Source: Rossellomorea pakistanensis (GTDB lineage Bacteria > Bacillota > Bacilli > Bacillales > Bacillaceae_B). Taken from it: DNA of 64,000 bases. This document shows, piece after piece, positions 9,920-17,538 of the stretch. The DNA lies in assembly GCF_016908495.1 (NCBI RefSeq), contig NZ_JAFBDZ010000002.1:744001-808000 (forward strand), written 5' to 3'. The position numbers and the translations under genes were made by a program. Every line of letters starts with the position of its first letter. The stretch's first letter is position 1. The notes under the pieces are model-generated. The model was not told the origin of the DNA. It saw only the letters and a list, made by a program, of their open reading frames with translations, and made no database searches.

Positions 9920-10928
9920 AATATTCTTCAGATTCTGATTCTGTCATTGTTGATTTAGAGTCATGCTCTAGATGTTTTTGTAATTTCTCTTGTAGAATAA
10001 TTAATTCCTCTTCATCAGGGATAAAGTAGGAAACCCCACCTATATATTCAGGAGCTCCTTCAATTGTTAAACTTTTAATATTAGATGAATCAAAGGAGGA
10101 ATATTTTCTAAAGAATGCAAGCCCGTCTGATACCATAAGATTGGTCTCTACATTAGTTCCCACTACATCGGCTATCTCATCAACTTTAAAAAGGGTTTTG
10201 CCTGATGCTAATTCATCAATAACTGCTTGAACGACTTGTTTTTGTCTTTCATTTCTCCCGATATCTCCCCTTGGATCTTGAAGCCTCATACGGGCATATG
10301 CCAATGCTTCACGCCCATTTAATTTCATCGGTCCTTCCGTAAAGACTAGCTCTTCCGCAATTCTGTCGTCACTATTCTGAGTAAAGTCGAATGGAACTTC
10401 TACTGTTATTCCTCCTAAAACATCAACAATATCTTTAAATGCTTCAAAATTGATGGTGACATAATAATCAATTGGGATATCAAGGAAGTTTTCTACAGTT
10501 TCTATGGTTTCTTCTTTCCCGCCATATGCAAATGAATGATTTATTTTCTCTAATGCACCGGTGTCTGGCATTGGAACTCTTGTATCCCTTGGTATACTAA
10601 CTAAATTCATTGTAGCGTCTTTTGGATTGAAAGTGGCAACCATTAAAGTATCTGATCGGCCATTAGCTCCACCAGAGGAATAATCTTCTACTCCCATAAT
10701 TAATACTGAAACAGGATCTTTTAAAATGGTGACAGCTTCATCTCTTAATTTTGATTTTTCCCTTCCAATATCGTCGTATGAATTACTTGCAGCTTGGTAT
10801 GTTTCTAAGAAAACATAGGCAAAATAACCAATAGCTACAGTAAAAATTAATAAGAAAGAAAGTAAGATTCTTTTTATTATCCTACGTTTGCTTTTTCTTT
10901 TTTTTATTTTAAGTTCTTGTCTATTCAT
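9918..10928 (-). CDS. LytR-CpsA-Psr family wall-polymer ligase (TagV-like)
   Basis: A 336-aa protein with a basic N-terminus, one membrane segment (about residues 15-37) and an extracytoplasmic LCP domain. The domain carries SDTLMVATFNP, SIPRDTRVPMP, INHSFAYGG and ARMRLQDPRGDIGRNERQKQ, the Arg/Asp residues that bind the polyprenyl pyrophosphate. LCP enzymes attach teichoic acids or other glycopolymers to peptidoglycan. Its place between tagO and yvyE corresponds to yvhJ/tagV of B. subtilis, so this is probably the TagV orthologue, although LCP paralogues are hard to separate by sequence alone. GGGGAGA precedes the ATG. Confidence 0.9.
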   Translation of the reverse strand: MNRQELKIKKRKSKRRIIKRILLSFLLIFTVAIGYFAYVFLETYQAASNSYDDIGREKSKLRDEAVTILKDPVSVLIMGVEDYSSGGANGRSDTLMVATFNPKDATMNLVSIPRDTRVPMPDTGALEKINHSFAYGGKEETIETVENFLDIPIDYYVTINFEAFKDIVDVLGGITVEVPFDFTQNSDDRIAEELVFTEGPMKLNGREALAYARMRLQDPRGDIGRNERQKQVVQAVIDELASGKTLFKVDEIADVVGTNVETNLMVSDGLAFFRKYSSFDSSNIKSLTIEGAPEYIGGVSYFIPDEEELIILQEKLQKHLEHDSKSTMTESESEEY

Positions 10929-11230
10929 AAAGTTTCTCCCCGTTTTTTTTTCTATATAGTTTAAATATGTGTCAATCTGTATTGAAAATTCGAAGTAAAA
11001 TTAGTTAATTTACTTTGGCTAAGGGACAATGTAATTAAAACTAAATATTACAAAAATGCTTAAAACTAAACTAACTTATTGTACTATGCTTAACGATAGT
11101 CGTAAAATGAAAATTTCATTACAAAAAACATAGTGTGTAATAGAAGGTTAATGTACTAAAGTACTAATAGAGGTTCTCAATTATAGCAATTAAGCACTAT
11201 AATAAAACTTTGAACAAGCACTTTAAAGTT
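10929..11230. other. Intergenic region between the LCP gene and yvyE
   Basis: About 300 AT-rich bases upstream of the LCP gene and downstream of yvyE, both on the minus strand. A minus-strand TTGACA occurs near 10970, but no -10 at correct spacing was found. No convincing ORF, terminator hairpin or repeat was seen. Confidence 0.4.
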
Positions 11231-11866
11231 TTAAAAAATATCCTCCTCCAAATACTCCACATCCCCCTCCACAATCTCACCTTGCCCATTCGTCAATTCC
11301 GTCATCCATTCGACAAATTGCTCTTTTTCACCTTCAACGACATAGGTGTCAATTTCTACCGATTCTAAGTAGTGGATTTCTTTCAATTGATAGTGAGAGG
11401 AGCGGACTTCATTCTCTACTTTCCCGAGCCAGGTGTAATCGATTTTTGTTTTCATAATTCGCATGAGTTTGCGTTCGACGACTCCAGTGGAATTGAGTCC
11501 TTCAGAAGTGGCTTTTCCATAAGCGCGAATAAGGCCGCCAGCACCTAGTTTTATGCCTCCGAAGTAACGGGTTACAACTACAACTGTATCTTTAAGGTTC
11601 CTCTTTTTTAGAACTTCTAACATGGGAACTCCTGCCGTTCCACTTGGCTCTCCGTCGTCATTTGCTTTTTGAATTAAATTGTTTTCTCCTATCATATAGG
11701 CAGAACAATTGTGATTGGCGTCCCAATGCTTTTTCTTGATGTCTTGAATAAACTCTTGGGCTGCTACTTCGGTTTCTGCTCTTTTTACATAGGTGATAAA
11801 TCTTGATCGTTCTATAGTGATTTCGCTTTCTCCATAGCCTTTGACAGTAAAATACTGATGTAGCAT
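11231..11866 (-). CDS. yvyE: YvyE / IMPACT (YigZ) family protein
   Basis: A 211-aa protein of the IMPACT/YigZ family, matching B. subtilis YvyE in size and place. The N-terminal Impact domain has FTVKGYGESEITIERSRFI and the signature NDDGEPSGTAGVPML, followed by VTRYFGGIKLGAGGLIRAY; the C-terminal half is a DUF1949-like ferredoxin fold. The molecular role in bacteria is unsettled. ATG 11866 is taken rather than a site 22 codons upstream, because AGGAG lies just before it and homologues begin at this point. Confidence 0.88.
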   Translation of the reverse strand: MLHQYFTVKGYGESEITIERSRFITYVKRAETEVAAQEFIQDIKKKHWDANHNCSAYMIGENNLIQKANDDGEPSGTAGVPMLEVLKKRNLKDTVVVVTRYFGGIKLGAGGLIRAYGKATSEGLNSTGVVERKLMRIMKTKIDYTWLGKVENEVRSSHYQLKEIHYLESVEIDTYVVEGEKEQFVEWMTELTNGQGEIVEGDVEYLEEDIF

Positions 11867-12091
11867 TAGATCGCTCCTTCTATACCTAGTTCTTCTGTAT
11901 GACTGAAGTTTAATTGATCTCTCTTTCGACAAAACTCTACATACTTAACTATACCGTGAAATGGCGAATGCGAAAAGCGAGAACCAATATGAAATGATCA
12001 AGTTGAATGTTATTTTTGAATTTTTTTAAAAAACTGACACTTGAATGGGTATTTCCATTACAATGGCTTTTATCATATAGCATATATAACG

Positions 12092-12494
12092 CTAATGTTT
12101 TTTTATTTCTATACGATCATCTTGAGGTGTAAGCCTATTCTTATCGTCGGCTTTTAAGTCTCCATACTTACGACTGACTTCTGCAAAGTGAATGACTTCT
12201 TCATTATGAATAAATACAACTAAATTAATATCGTCCCTTGAACTTATATTACTAGGGTCTTTGAATTCTAATCTTAATTGTTTTGTTATAATTTCTTGTG
12301 GGGGATAAGGTGTAAAAATAAAAGCTTTATCCCAAGTAAAAATCTGTCAAAGTGTTTAATTCGAATGGATCAATATTATCTTTTTGCATAACCGAATGGA
12401 AGGACTCTTCTAATTCTTTGTTATGATGAGCCCAATTTTGGTTACAACTCATTAACTATATTAGAGATAAAACGATTCCAATCATTTTTTTCAA
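12092..12494 (-). pseudogene. Broken small lipoprotein gene (internal stop plus frameshift)
   Basis: Reading the minus strand from TTG 12494 gives a lipoprotein signal peptide, KKMIGIVLSLI, an in-frame TAG, then LMSC (lipobox) and a mature region. About 40 codons later a run of five A on the plus strand (12338-12342) shifts the frame. The old frame stops at once, while the next continues as FTWDKAFIFTPYPPQEI to HNEEVIHFAEVSRKYGDL and ends at TAG 12092. Joining the frames gives one protein of about 130 residues. GTAGGTG precedes the start. The intact family was not identified; WDKAFIF-PYPP type motifs recur in unnamed Bacillus lipoproteins from memory. Two lesions indicate a decayed gene. Confidence 0.7.
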
Positions 12495-12582
12495 AATTAC
12501 ACCTACTTATTTATAAACCCTCGTAATGGAAGAGTATCATAAGGGGAATCCATTGATAATGGATAATTCTACTAGAATCTCT

Positions 12583-12683
12583 AATAGATTAACGCTTTAC
12601 CGCAATCGAGGACGGTCCTCGAATAGATTAACGCTTTACCGCAATCGAGAACCGTCCCCGAATGCTTTAACGCATTACAGTAA
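12583..12683. repeat. REP-like palindromic repeat, two tandem 39-bp units (locus A)
   Basis: Two adjacent 39-bp units (12583-12621 and 12622-12660) each start AATAGATTAACGCTTTACCG and differ mainly at the end: CGAGGACGGTCCTCG, itself a perfect 7-1-7 palindrome, versus CGAGAACCGTCCCCG. A further partial unit, GCTTTAACGCATTACAG, follows. The same core recurs near 19.3, 21.2 and 27.9 kb. A short ORF across it is only translated repeat. Confidence 0.8.
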
Positions 12684-12948
12684 ACTGTATTTCCACTTTT
12701 TGTCTCTACATAAAACTTTTGCAATAAAGTAATTACAATGTAACTAAACTTTAATCTCCGACAATATGTGACATGGTATAATAGACGTGCTGAATCTCAC
12801 AGTGGACAGCACCTGAAATTATGCCTAGATGAATAAAGGGAATTTGATAAGTATATGGAATTTAAATTATAGCAATGAATAGGGGAGGGAATGGGTTAAA
12901 AGGCATGCAAGGGTCTTAAATGACTGTGTCTTTATAACTATTTTGGTA

Positions 12949-12978
12949 TTATTACCATAATTTTCTCTGTTCTATAAT
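12949..12978 (+). promoter_or_regulatory. Candidate promoter of degSU
   Basis: A perfect TATAAT (12973-12978) lies 55 bases before degS, but the -35 region is weak (TTACCA with only 15 bases of spacing), which would fit an activator-dependent promoter. Another TATAAT lies at 12777-12782. Confidence 0.35.
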
Positions 12979-13032
12979 AGTCTGCAGAAGACTTTCCATG
13001 TACAATAAATTAGGTAATTAAGGAGGTGCCCC

Positions 13033-14175
13033 GTGTCTTTAAAAAAGGTGAACACCGAGATGTTAGATGACATTTTAGAGAAGATGATCGACACGGTTGG
13101 GCGCAGTAAAGATGAAGTTTTTCAAATTGGAGAACAGTGTCGAACAGACTTTGCATCCATTACTGATGAACTAAAAGACATTAAGGAAATGGTTGCGCGG
13201 GTAATTGATGAAGGCGATGAACTTGAGCGAAAGTCAAGGTTTGCCAGGAAACGATTATCTGAGGTAAGTCAACATTTTCAAAACTTTTCTGAAGAGCAAG
13301 TAAGAGATGCTTATGAGAAAGCTCATGACCTCCAAATGAGGCTCTCGTCGAATAGACAGAATGAGCAGCGTTTGCGGGATAGACGAGATGAATTAGAGCG
13401 CCGATTGTACTCTTTACAGTCCACCATTCATCGTGCTGAGCATCTCTGTTCACAAATATCCGTTGTGATGAATTATTTGAGCAGTGATCTTAAGCGGGTT
13501 GGTGAGGCACTAGAAGATGCTAAGCAAAAACAAGATTTTGGTCTGAAAATTATTGAAGCTCAAGAAGACGAAAGAAAGAGATTGTCTAGAGAAATCCATG
13601 ATGGACCAGCTCAAATGATGGCGAATGTTCTCATGCGTTCAGACTTGATTGACAGGGTGTATCGTGAAAAAGGTGCTACAGAGGCGATAAAAGAGATACG
13701 GGATTTAAAAATGATGGTTCGTTCCGCTCTCTATGAGGTGAGAAGAATCATTTATGATCTCCGGCCGATGGCATTGGACGATCTTGGATTGATACCGACA
13801 CTCAAAAAATACTTAAGTACCATCGAGGAATATAACAAAGTGACGACAATTGATTTTGTGAATATGGGTCATGATAAAAGACTTCCTTCTAAATATGAAG
13901 TCGCGTTATTCCGTTTAGTCCAAGAATCTGTTCAAAATGCATTAAAGCATGCGGAGGCAACCAATATTCAAGTGAAGCTCGAAGTGAAAAAAGATCGTAT
14001 CACTGTCGTTGTAAAAGATGATGGCAAAGGGTTTGATATGAAAGAAAAGAAAAAAGAATCCTTTGGCATCATGGGGATGAGTGAGCGGGTCGACCTGTTA
14101 GAAGGGGAGATCACGATCGATTCTAAAATAGGGTCTGGGACAGTAATCCTGATTCAAGTCCCATTAACAGCATAA
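13033..14175 (+). CDS. degS: Sensor histidine kinase DegS
   Basis: A 380-aa cytoplasmic kinase. The N-terminal half (to about residue 175) is the DegS sensor domain with long coiled-coil helices. The HisKA_3 dimerisation domain has the phospho-acceptor His in [12 protein letters not shown] near residue 190, and the HATPase_c domain has the N box [19 protein letters not shown] and [14 protein letters not shown]. It autophosphorylates and phosphorylates DegU to control degradative enzymes, motility and competence. The GTG start at 13033 has AGGAGGTG seven bases upstream. It forms an operon with degU, 31 bases downstream. Confidence 0.96.
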   Translation: MSLKKVNTEMLDDILEKMIDTVGRSKDEVFQIGEQCRTDFASITDELKDIKEMVARVIDEGDELERKSRFARKRLSEVSQHFQNFSEEQVRDAYEKAHDLQMRLSSNRQNEQRLRDRRDELERRLYSLQSTIHRAEHLCSQISVVMNYLSSDLKRVGEALEDAKQKQDFGLKIIEAQEDERKRLSREIHDGPAQMMANVLMRSDLIDRVYREKGATEAIKEIRDLKMMVRSALYEVRRIIYDLRPMALDDLGLIPTLKKYLSTIEEYNKVTTIDFVNMGHDKRLPSKYEVALFRLVQESVQNALKHAEATNIQVKLEVKKDRITVVVKDDGKGFDMKEKKKESFGIMGMSERVDLLEGEITIDSKIGSGTVILIQVPLTA

Positions 14176-14206
14176 ACTTTTTCGTAGTTTAGGGAGGCGA
14201 AACAAA

Positions 14207-14884
14207 ATGGCAACAAAAATTGTCATCATCGATGATCATCAGTTATTTCGCGAAGGTGTAAAGAGAATTCTGGAATTTGAACCTACATTTGATGTGGCAG
14301 CAGAAGGCGACGACGGTAATGAAGCTTTAGCTTTAGTGGAAGAGCATCATCCAGATGTGGTCTTAATGGATATAAATATGCCCGAAATTAATGGGGTAGA
14401 GGCAACAAGACAATTAGTTCAAAAATACCCTGGCACAAAGGTTATCATCCTTTCCATTCATGATGATGAAAGCTATGTTAATCATGCGTTAAAAACAGGT
14501 GCAATGGGCTATCTTTTAAAAGAGATGGATTCAGATGCTCTTGTAGATGCTGTGAAAGTCGTTGCTGAAGGTGGCTCATACCTTCACCCGAAAGTCACTC
14601 ATAATCTTGTACAGGAATATCGCCGTTTGGCGAATTCACATAACAACGGAGGCTTTCAGCAAGTTGAAGTTCGCCGACCATTACATTTATTAACACGTCG
14701 TGAATGTGAAGTGCTGCAAATGCTAGCAGATGGGAAAAGCAACCGTGGAATTGGAGAATCACTCTACATCAGTGAAAAAACGGTTAAAAACCATGTAAGT
14801 AATATTCTTCAAAAAATGAACGTAAACGACCGTACACAGGCTGTTGTAACAGCTATTAAAAACGGTTGGGTTGAAGTGAGATAA
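14207..14884 (+). CDS. degU: Response regulator DegU
   Basis: A 225-aa NarL/FixJ-type response regulator. The receiver domain (about 1-120) has the acidic pocket DDH, phosphorylation Asp in [16 protein letters not shown] and the Lys of YLLKEMD. The LuxR-type HTH at the C-terminus ([32 protein letters not shown]) binds DNA. It is the partner of DegS, regulating exoenzymes, biofilm, motility and competence. GGGAGGCG precedes the ATG, and a strong terminator follows, closing the degSU operon. In B. subtilis degV follows directly; here it is 13 kb away. Confidence 0.96.
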   Translation: MATKIVIIDDHQLFREGVKRILEFEPTFDVAAEGDDGNEALALVEEHHPDVVLMDINMPEINGVEATRQLVQKYPGTKVIILSIHDDESYVNHALKTGAMGYLLKEMDSDALVDAVKVVAEGGSYLHPKVTHNLVQEYRRLANSHNNGGFQQVEVRRPLHLLTRRECEVLQMLADGKSNRGIGESLYISEKTVKNHVSNILQKMNVNDRTQAVVTAIKNGWVEVR

Positions 14885-14911
14885 TAGAAGCCCCTTGTTA
14901 GGGTGGATCAG

Positions 14912-14946
14912 AAAGGCGCTGTCACAAGCTGTGGCGGCGCCTTTTA
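14912..14946 (+). terminator. Terminator of the degSU operon
   Basis: A 15-bp stem with two G-U pairs (AAAGGCGCTGTCACA with TGTGGCGGCGCCTTT), a three-base loop and a TTTTAG tail, 27 bases after the degU stop. Confidence 0.85.
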
Positions 14947-15095
14947 GTCTGTTTGCAAACCTTGTTGCCTTTTAGTACAAAAGAAAAGGCTTTTGTAACG
15001 GGGCGGTTTCCAAGCAATTGGCAATTTGCCATTAACCTTACTAAATGAGATCTTCAGCTTATTAAAAAACAACCATTCTCGAAAAGAGCTTTTTT

Positions 15096-15124
15096 AAAAA
15101 ACCACTCTATCATGAGGGCGGTTT
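15096..15124 (-). terminator. Terminator of treR
   Basis: On the minus strand GAAACCGCCCTC and GAGTGGTTT pair around ATGATA and are followed by TTTTTT, directly after the treR stop codon. Confidence 0.7.
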
Positions 15125-15843
15125 CAAGCTTTTCGCCTTGCAAAATCAACAAATTGAAACTTATCTAATCGATGTCTTGACTCTGTGTATTCAAAAAGGG
15201 TTGCGTCATCTAAGTAGACATAGTTTTTGACGACTACAATATGATTAAATCCTTCTAAATCTAAGTATTCACGATCTTCTTCTGTACATTCTTCCACGAC
15301 GATTTCTTTCTTTGCAAACGAAATCGGTAAGTGCAATTCTCCTTCAAGGTATTCGTAGATTGATTTTTCACAGATTTCTTTCGAAAGGAGTGGGACAAAT
15401 TCTTTTAAAAAAAATCCTTTATCCAGAATGATTCGTTCTCCTTGAATCTGCCTTGAACGAACGATTTTCCACACTTCATCCACAGGAGCGCCATTAAATT
15501 GCTGTGATAGCCAATCATCGCCTTGGATTAAGCCGAAATCATGAACAATGGTTTTCGTATCACGACCTAACGAATGTTGGAGCTCTTTGAAGCTGACCAG
15601 ACCTGAAATTGGAAAACTCATTTTCGATACATCAAGAACGAGAGAGCCTTTTCCACGGATTTTTTGAATAAAGCCTTTCTGAGCTAAAAGGGTTAGCGCC
15701 TTGCGAATCGTTTCTCTAGAAGTGGTATACATCTCAGATAATTCGTTTTCAGAAGGCAGAATTTCATTCGGAGGGTAGACCCCATCTTGAATTTTGTCAA
15801 GTAGCTCATGATAAATTTGCATATATTTATTGCTTTTTGTCAT
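15124..15843 (-). CDS. treR: Trehalose operon repressor TreR (GntR family)
   Basis: A 239-aa GntR/HutC-type repressor. The N-terminal winged helix has LPSENELSEMYTTSRETIRK (about residues 28-47); the C-terminal UTRA effector domain begins near residue 85. TreR binds TTGTATATACAA-type operators and is released by trehalose-6-phosphate. Three such operators lie upstream of treP and treA. In B. subtilis the order is treP-treA-treR in one direction; here the order and strand are kept, but a plus-strand lipoprotein and MerR/SRPBCC genes sit between treA and treR. No TreR operator was seen at its own promoter. Confidence 0.92.
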   Translation of the reverse strand: MTKSNKYMQIYHELLDKIQDGVYPPNEILPSENELSEMYTTSRETIRKALTLLAQKGFIQKIRGKGSLVLDVSKMSFPISGLVSFKELQHSLGRDTKTIVHDFGLIQGDDWLSQQFNGAPVDEVWKIVRSRQIQGERIILDKGFFLKEFVPLLSKEICEKSIYEYLEGELHLPISFAKKEIVVEECTEEDREYLDLEGFNHIVVVKNYVYLDDATLFEYTESRHRLDKFQFVDFARRKA

Positions 15844-15880
15844 AATATCACCAATATTTATTTTACCATATAGAATTCGC

Positions 15881-15909
15881 TTGAGTGTTTAGAATATTTT
15901 CAATAAAAT
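15881..15909 (+). promoter_or_regulatory. Sigma-A-like promoter of the NTF2-like lipoprotein
   Basis: TTGAGT (15881-15886), a 17-base spacer and TAAAAT (15904-15909), 36 bases before the start codon. Confidence 0.5.
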
Positions 15910-15945
15910 GGAGTTAGTGCATATTTTAGAAAAGGGTGAAGGATT

Positions 15946-16542
15946 TTGTCGAAGCAACTATGGAGATCACTACTTGTAGGTGTTGGAATCAGTACACTTT
16001 TACTAGCTGGATGTGGTCAAGAAGAGAAGGATGCTGAAAAGCCGAAAGAAGAGGAAAAAGCAGTAGAAGAAAATGCAGAACAAGATAAAGGGACAAAAGA
16101 GAATTCGAGCAATCCGTTGATGGATGATCCTAAGTCTTTACAAGAAGTAACGGACATCCCTCCAGAAGAAAAGGAAGCATTGCTCGCTACTTTTGATCAA
16201 TATATTCGTTCATTTAATACGGAAGATGTCGATGCCTATATGGAAACGATTTCGAAGAAGCCTCTGAATTTTAAATATGATGAAGAGAAGAAAGCTGTTG
16301 AAAAGGTATTTGATCAAGTCGATGTTAACCGAAAAGCTGAAAATGTGAAAATCATTAGCTACCATGGAAAAAAAGCAGACATCTACGCAGATCTTACTGC
16401 TAAAACGACAGATCCTAAATCTGGAAAAGAAGTAGAAAAGTCCGGCAAACAAGTCACGGTCTTTAATAAGACGGATGAAGGATGGAAAGTAGCCGCCATC
16501 TTTTTCTTAGGAGATGAAGGAGAGAAAGAAGCAACACAATAA
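15946..16542 (+). CDS. Lipoprotein with an NTF2/SnoaL-like domain
   Basis: A 198-aa exported lipoprotein. The signal peptide ends in the lipobox LLAGCG; a charged Glu/Lys-rich linker (about residues 25-60) follows, then a domain of about 120 residues (FDQYIRSFNTEDVDAYMETI to VFNKTDEGWKVAAIFFL) with the layout of NTF2-like/SnoaL-like folds. The TTG start has AAAAGGGTGAAGG before it. The role is unknown; such domains often bind small ligands. It is divergent from treR and closed by a terminator, so it is a single-gene unit. Confidence 0.75.
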   Translation: MSKQLWRSLLVGVGISTLLLAGCGQEEKDAEKPKEEEKAVEENAEQDKGTKENSSNPLMDDPKSLQEVTDIPPEEKEALLATFDQYIRSFNTEDVDAYMETISKKPLNFKYDEEKKAVEKVFDQVDVNRKAENVKIISYHGKKADIYADLTAKTTDPKSGKEVEKSGKQVTVFNKTDEGWKVAAIFFLGDEGEKEATQ

Positions 16543-16550
16543 CAACTATG

Positions 16551-16585
16551 AAAGTGACGCTGAATGGATCTGCGTCACTTTTTTA
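16551..16585 (+). terminator. Terminator of the lipoprotein gene
   Basis: AAAGTGACGC and GCGTCACTTT form a 10-bp stem with an 11-base loop followed by TTTATTTTT. It rules out the longer upstream start proposed by simple ORF calling for the next gene. Confidence 0.85.
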
Positions 16586-16602
16586 TTTTTTAAAAATGGC
16601 TA

Positions 16603-16634
16603 TTGACTATGTGGTGCACCCTAAGGTTTATGAT
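16603..16634 (+). promoter_or_regulatory. MerR-type promoter with 20-bp spacer
   Basis: TTGACT (16603-16608) and TATGAT (16629-16634) are 20 bases apart, the long spacing typical of promoters twisted by MerR regulators. The spacer contains the palindrome GGTGCACC, a probable operator of the MerR protein encoded just downstream. Confidence 0.65.
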
Positions 16635-16652
16635 GATGTAGGGAGGATCGGG

Positions 16653-16997
16653 ATGTACAAGATTAACGAGTTTGCTGAGATGACAGGATTGAGCAAGGAA
16701 ACGTTACGGTATTATGCAGAAGTGAAATTACTTGAACCGGCCTATACTGATCCGAGTAACCACTATCGCTATTACGATGATGGCAGCTTCTTTCTTGCAA
16801 TCCTTTTAGTGAAGCTGAGAGGGTTTGGGTTTACGATACAGGAAATGATATCTGTAATGGAGGACGAGTCTTTTGAGCATTTAGAGGATTTATTAATTCA
16901 AAAAAGAAATAACATTCAGATGCAAATAGAAGATCTTCACCTTAGGATTGAAGAGATCGATGATTTTCTTGCATCTGGAAAGGAGGAAAATGAGTGA
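16653..16997 (+). CDS. MerR family transcriptional regulator
   Basis: A 114-aa MerR-type protein: an N-terminal winged helix (MYKINEFAEMTGLSKETLRY, then YYAEVKLLEPAY and YRYYDD) and a C-terminal dimerisation coiled coil (about residues 75-110). There is no large effector domain, so the signal is unclear. ATG 16653 is chosen because GGGAGGATC precedes it and an upstream ORF extension crosses the previous terminator and this gene's promoter. The stop overlaps the start of the SRPBCC gene, so the two form an operon that is probably autoregulated. Confidence 0.82.
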   Translation: MYKINEFAEMTGLSKETLRYYAEVKLLEPAYTDPSNHYRYYDDGSFFLAILLVKLRGFGFTIQEMISVMEDESFEHLEDLLIQKRNNIQMQIEDLHLRIEEIDDFLASGKEENE

Positions 16998-17446
16998 TTC
17001 AGTGGAAGGAAGAAATCATTATTGAGACCAATATTGAGAATGTGTGGGAATTATTTTTCGATAAAAACATTAAGAAGATTATGCCGAAAGTGGAAGAACA
17101 TATCTTGATTGAAAAGAAGGAAGGGGAGGTAGGGGCAAAGCATCAGCAGAAATATCGTGAAGGAAAGCGTGTAGAAACTTATATTGTGGAGACTTTAGCA
17201 TATAAAGATAGTGAGGTTGAAAAGATGAAGAAAATTAGCTTTGTGTTGGGTAAAGCTTTTGAAATTAATCTCACATTTAGGTTCCTTAAGATCGATGATA
17301 CACAAACGAAATTTATTTACGAGGGGCGGAATAAAGGCGTTAATTTTGTTGGTAGAGCTATGTTGAAATTAGGGAGCGAGAAAAGCAATCAAAAAGTGGT
17401 TCAGGAATTTTTGCAAAAGGTTCATCAGGAAGCTATGAAGGTTTGA
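16994..17446 (+). CDS. SRPBCC (START-like) family protein
   Basis: A 150-aa protein with the helix-grip layout of SRPBCC/polyketide-cyclase-like proteins: an opening strand IIIETNIENVWELFFDK, a central antiparallel sheet and a C-terminal helix (QKVVQEFLQKVHQEAMKV). Members bind hydrophobic ligands; no catalytic residues can be named. The GTG start overlaps the MerR stop (GTGA) and AAGGAGG precedes it. Co-transcription with a MerR regulator suggests a response to a small lipophilic compound, which is inference. Confidence 0.65.
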   Translation: MIQWKEEIIIETNIENVWELFFDKNIKKIMPKVEEHILIEKKEGEVGAKHQQKYREGKRVETYIVETLAYKDSEVEKMKKISFVLGKAFEINLTFRFLKIDDTQTKFIYEGRNKGVNFVGRAMLKLGSEKSNQKVVQEFLQKVHQEAMKV

Positions 17447-17481
17447 TTTTTATTTCCTCTCAAATATTTTTAATATATAAG

Positions 17482-17519
17482 AAGGTGTCAGGATCTACAT
17501 TATTGCTTCCTGACACCTT
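17482..17519. repeat. Palindrome of the TGTCAGG type, possible bidirectional terminator
   Basis: AAGGTGTCAGGA (17482-17493) and TCCTGACACCTT (17508-17519) are perfect 12-bp arms with a 14-base loop, between two convergent genes. On the minus strand it is followed by CTTCTTATATATT, a possible treA terminator. The TGTCAGG core resembles short intergenic repeats common in Bacillaceae. Confidence 0.6.
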
Positions 17520-17538
17520 AGGTTTGTTACATCCATTT

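Noticed and set aside
12092-12330. Similarity of the lipoprotein pseudogene (WDKAFIFTPYPP) to the prophage protein at 35653 (WDKDFYFYTPIAPFE)
   Set aside because: Only a short aromatic stretch is shared; the rest differs and one is a lipoprotein, the other cytoplasmic, so common origin is not supported.
12526-12732. 68-codon plus-strand ORF with an internal peptide repeat
   Set aside because: It is the translation of the tandem 39-bp palindromic repeats; no ribosome site and no protein-like composition.
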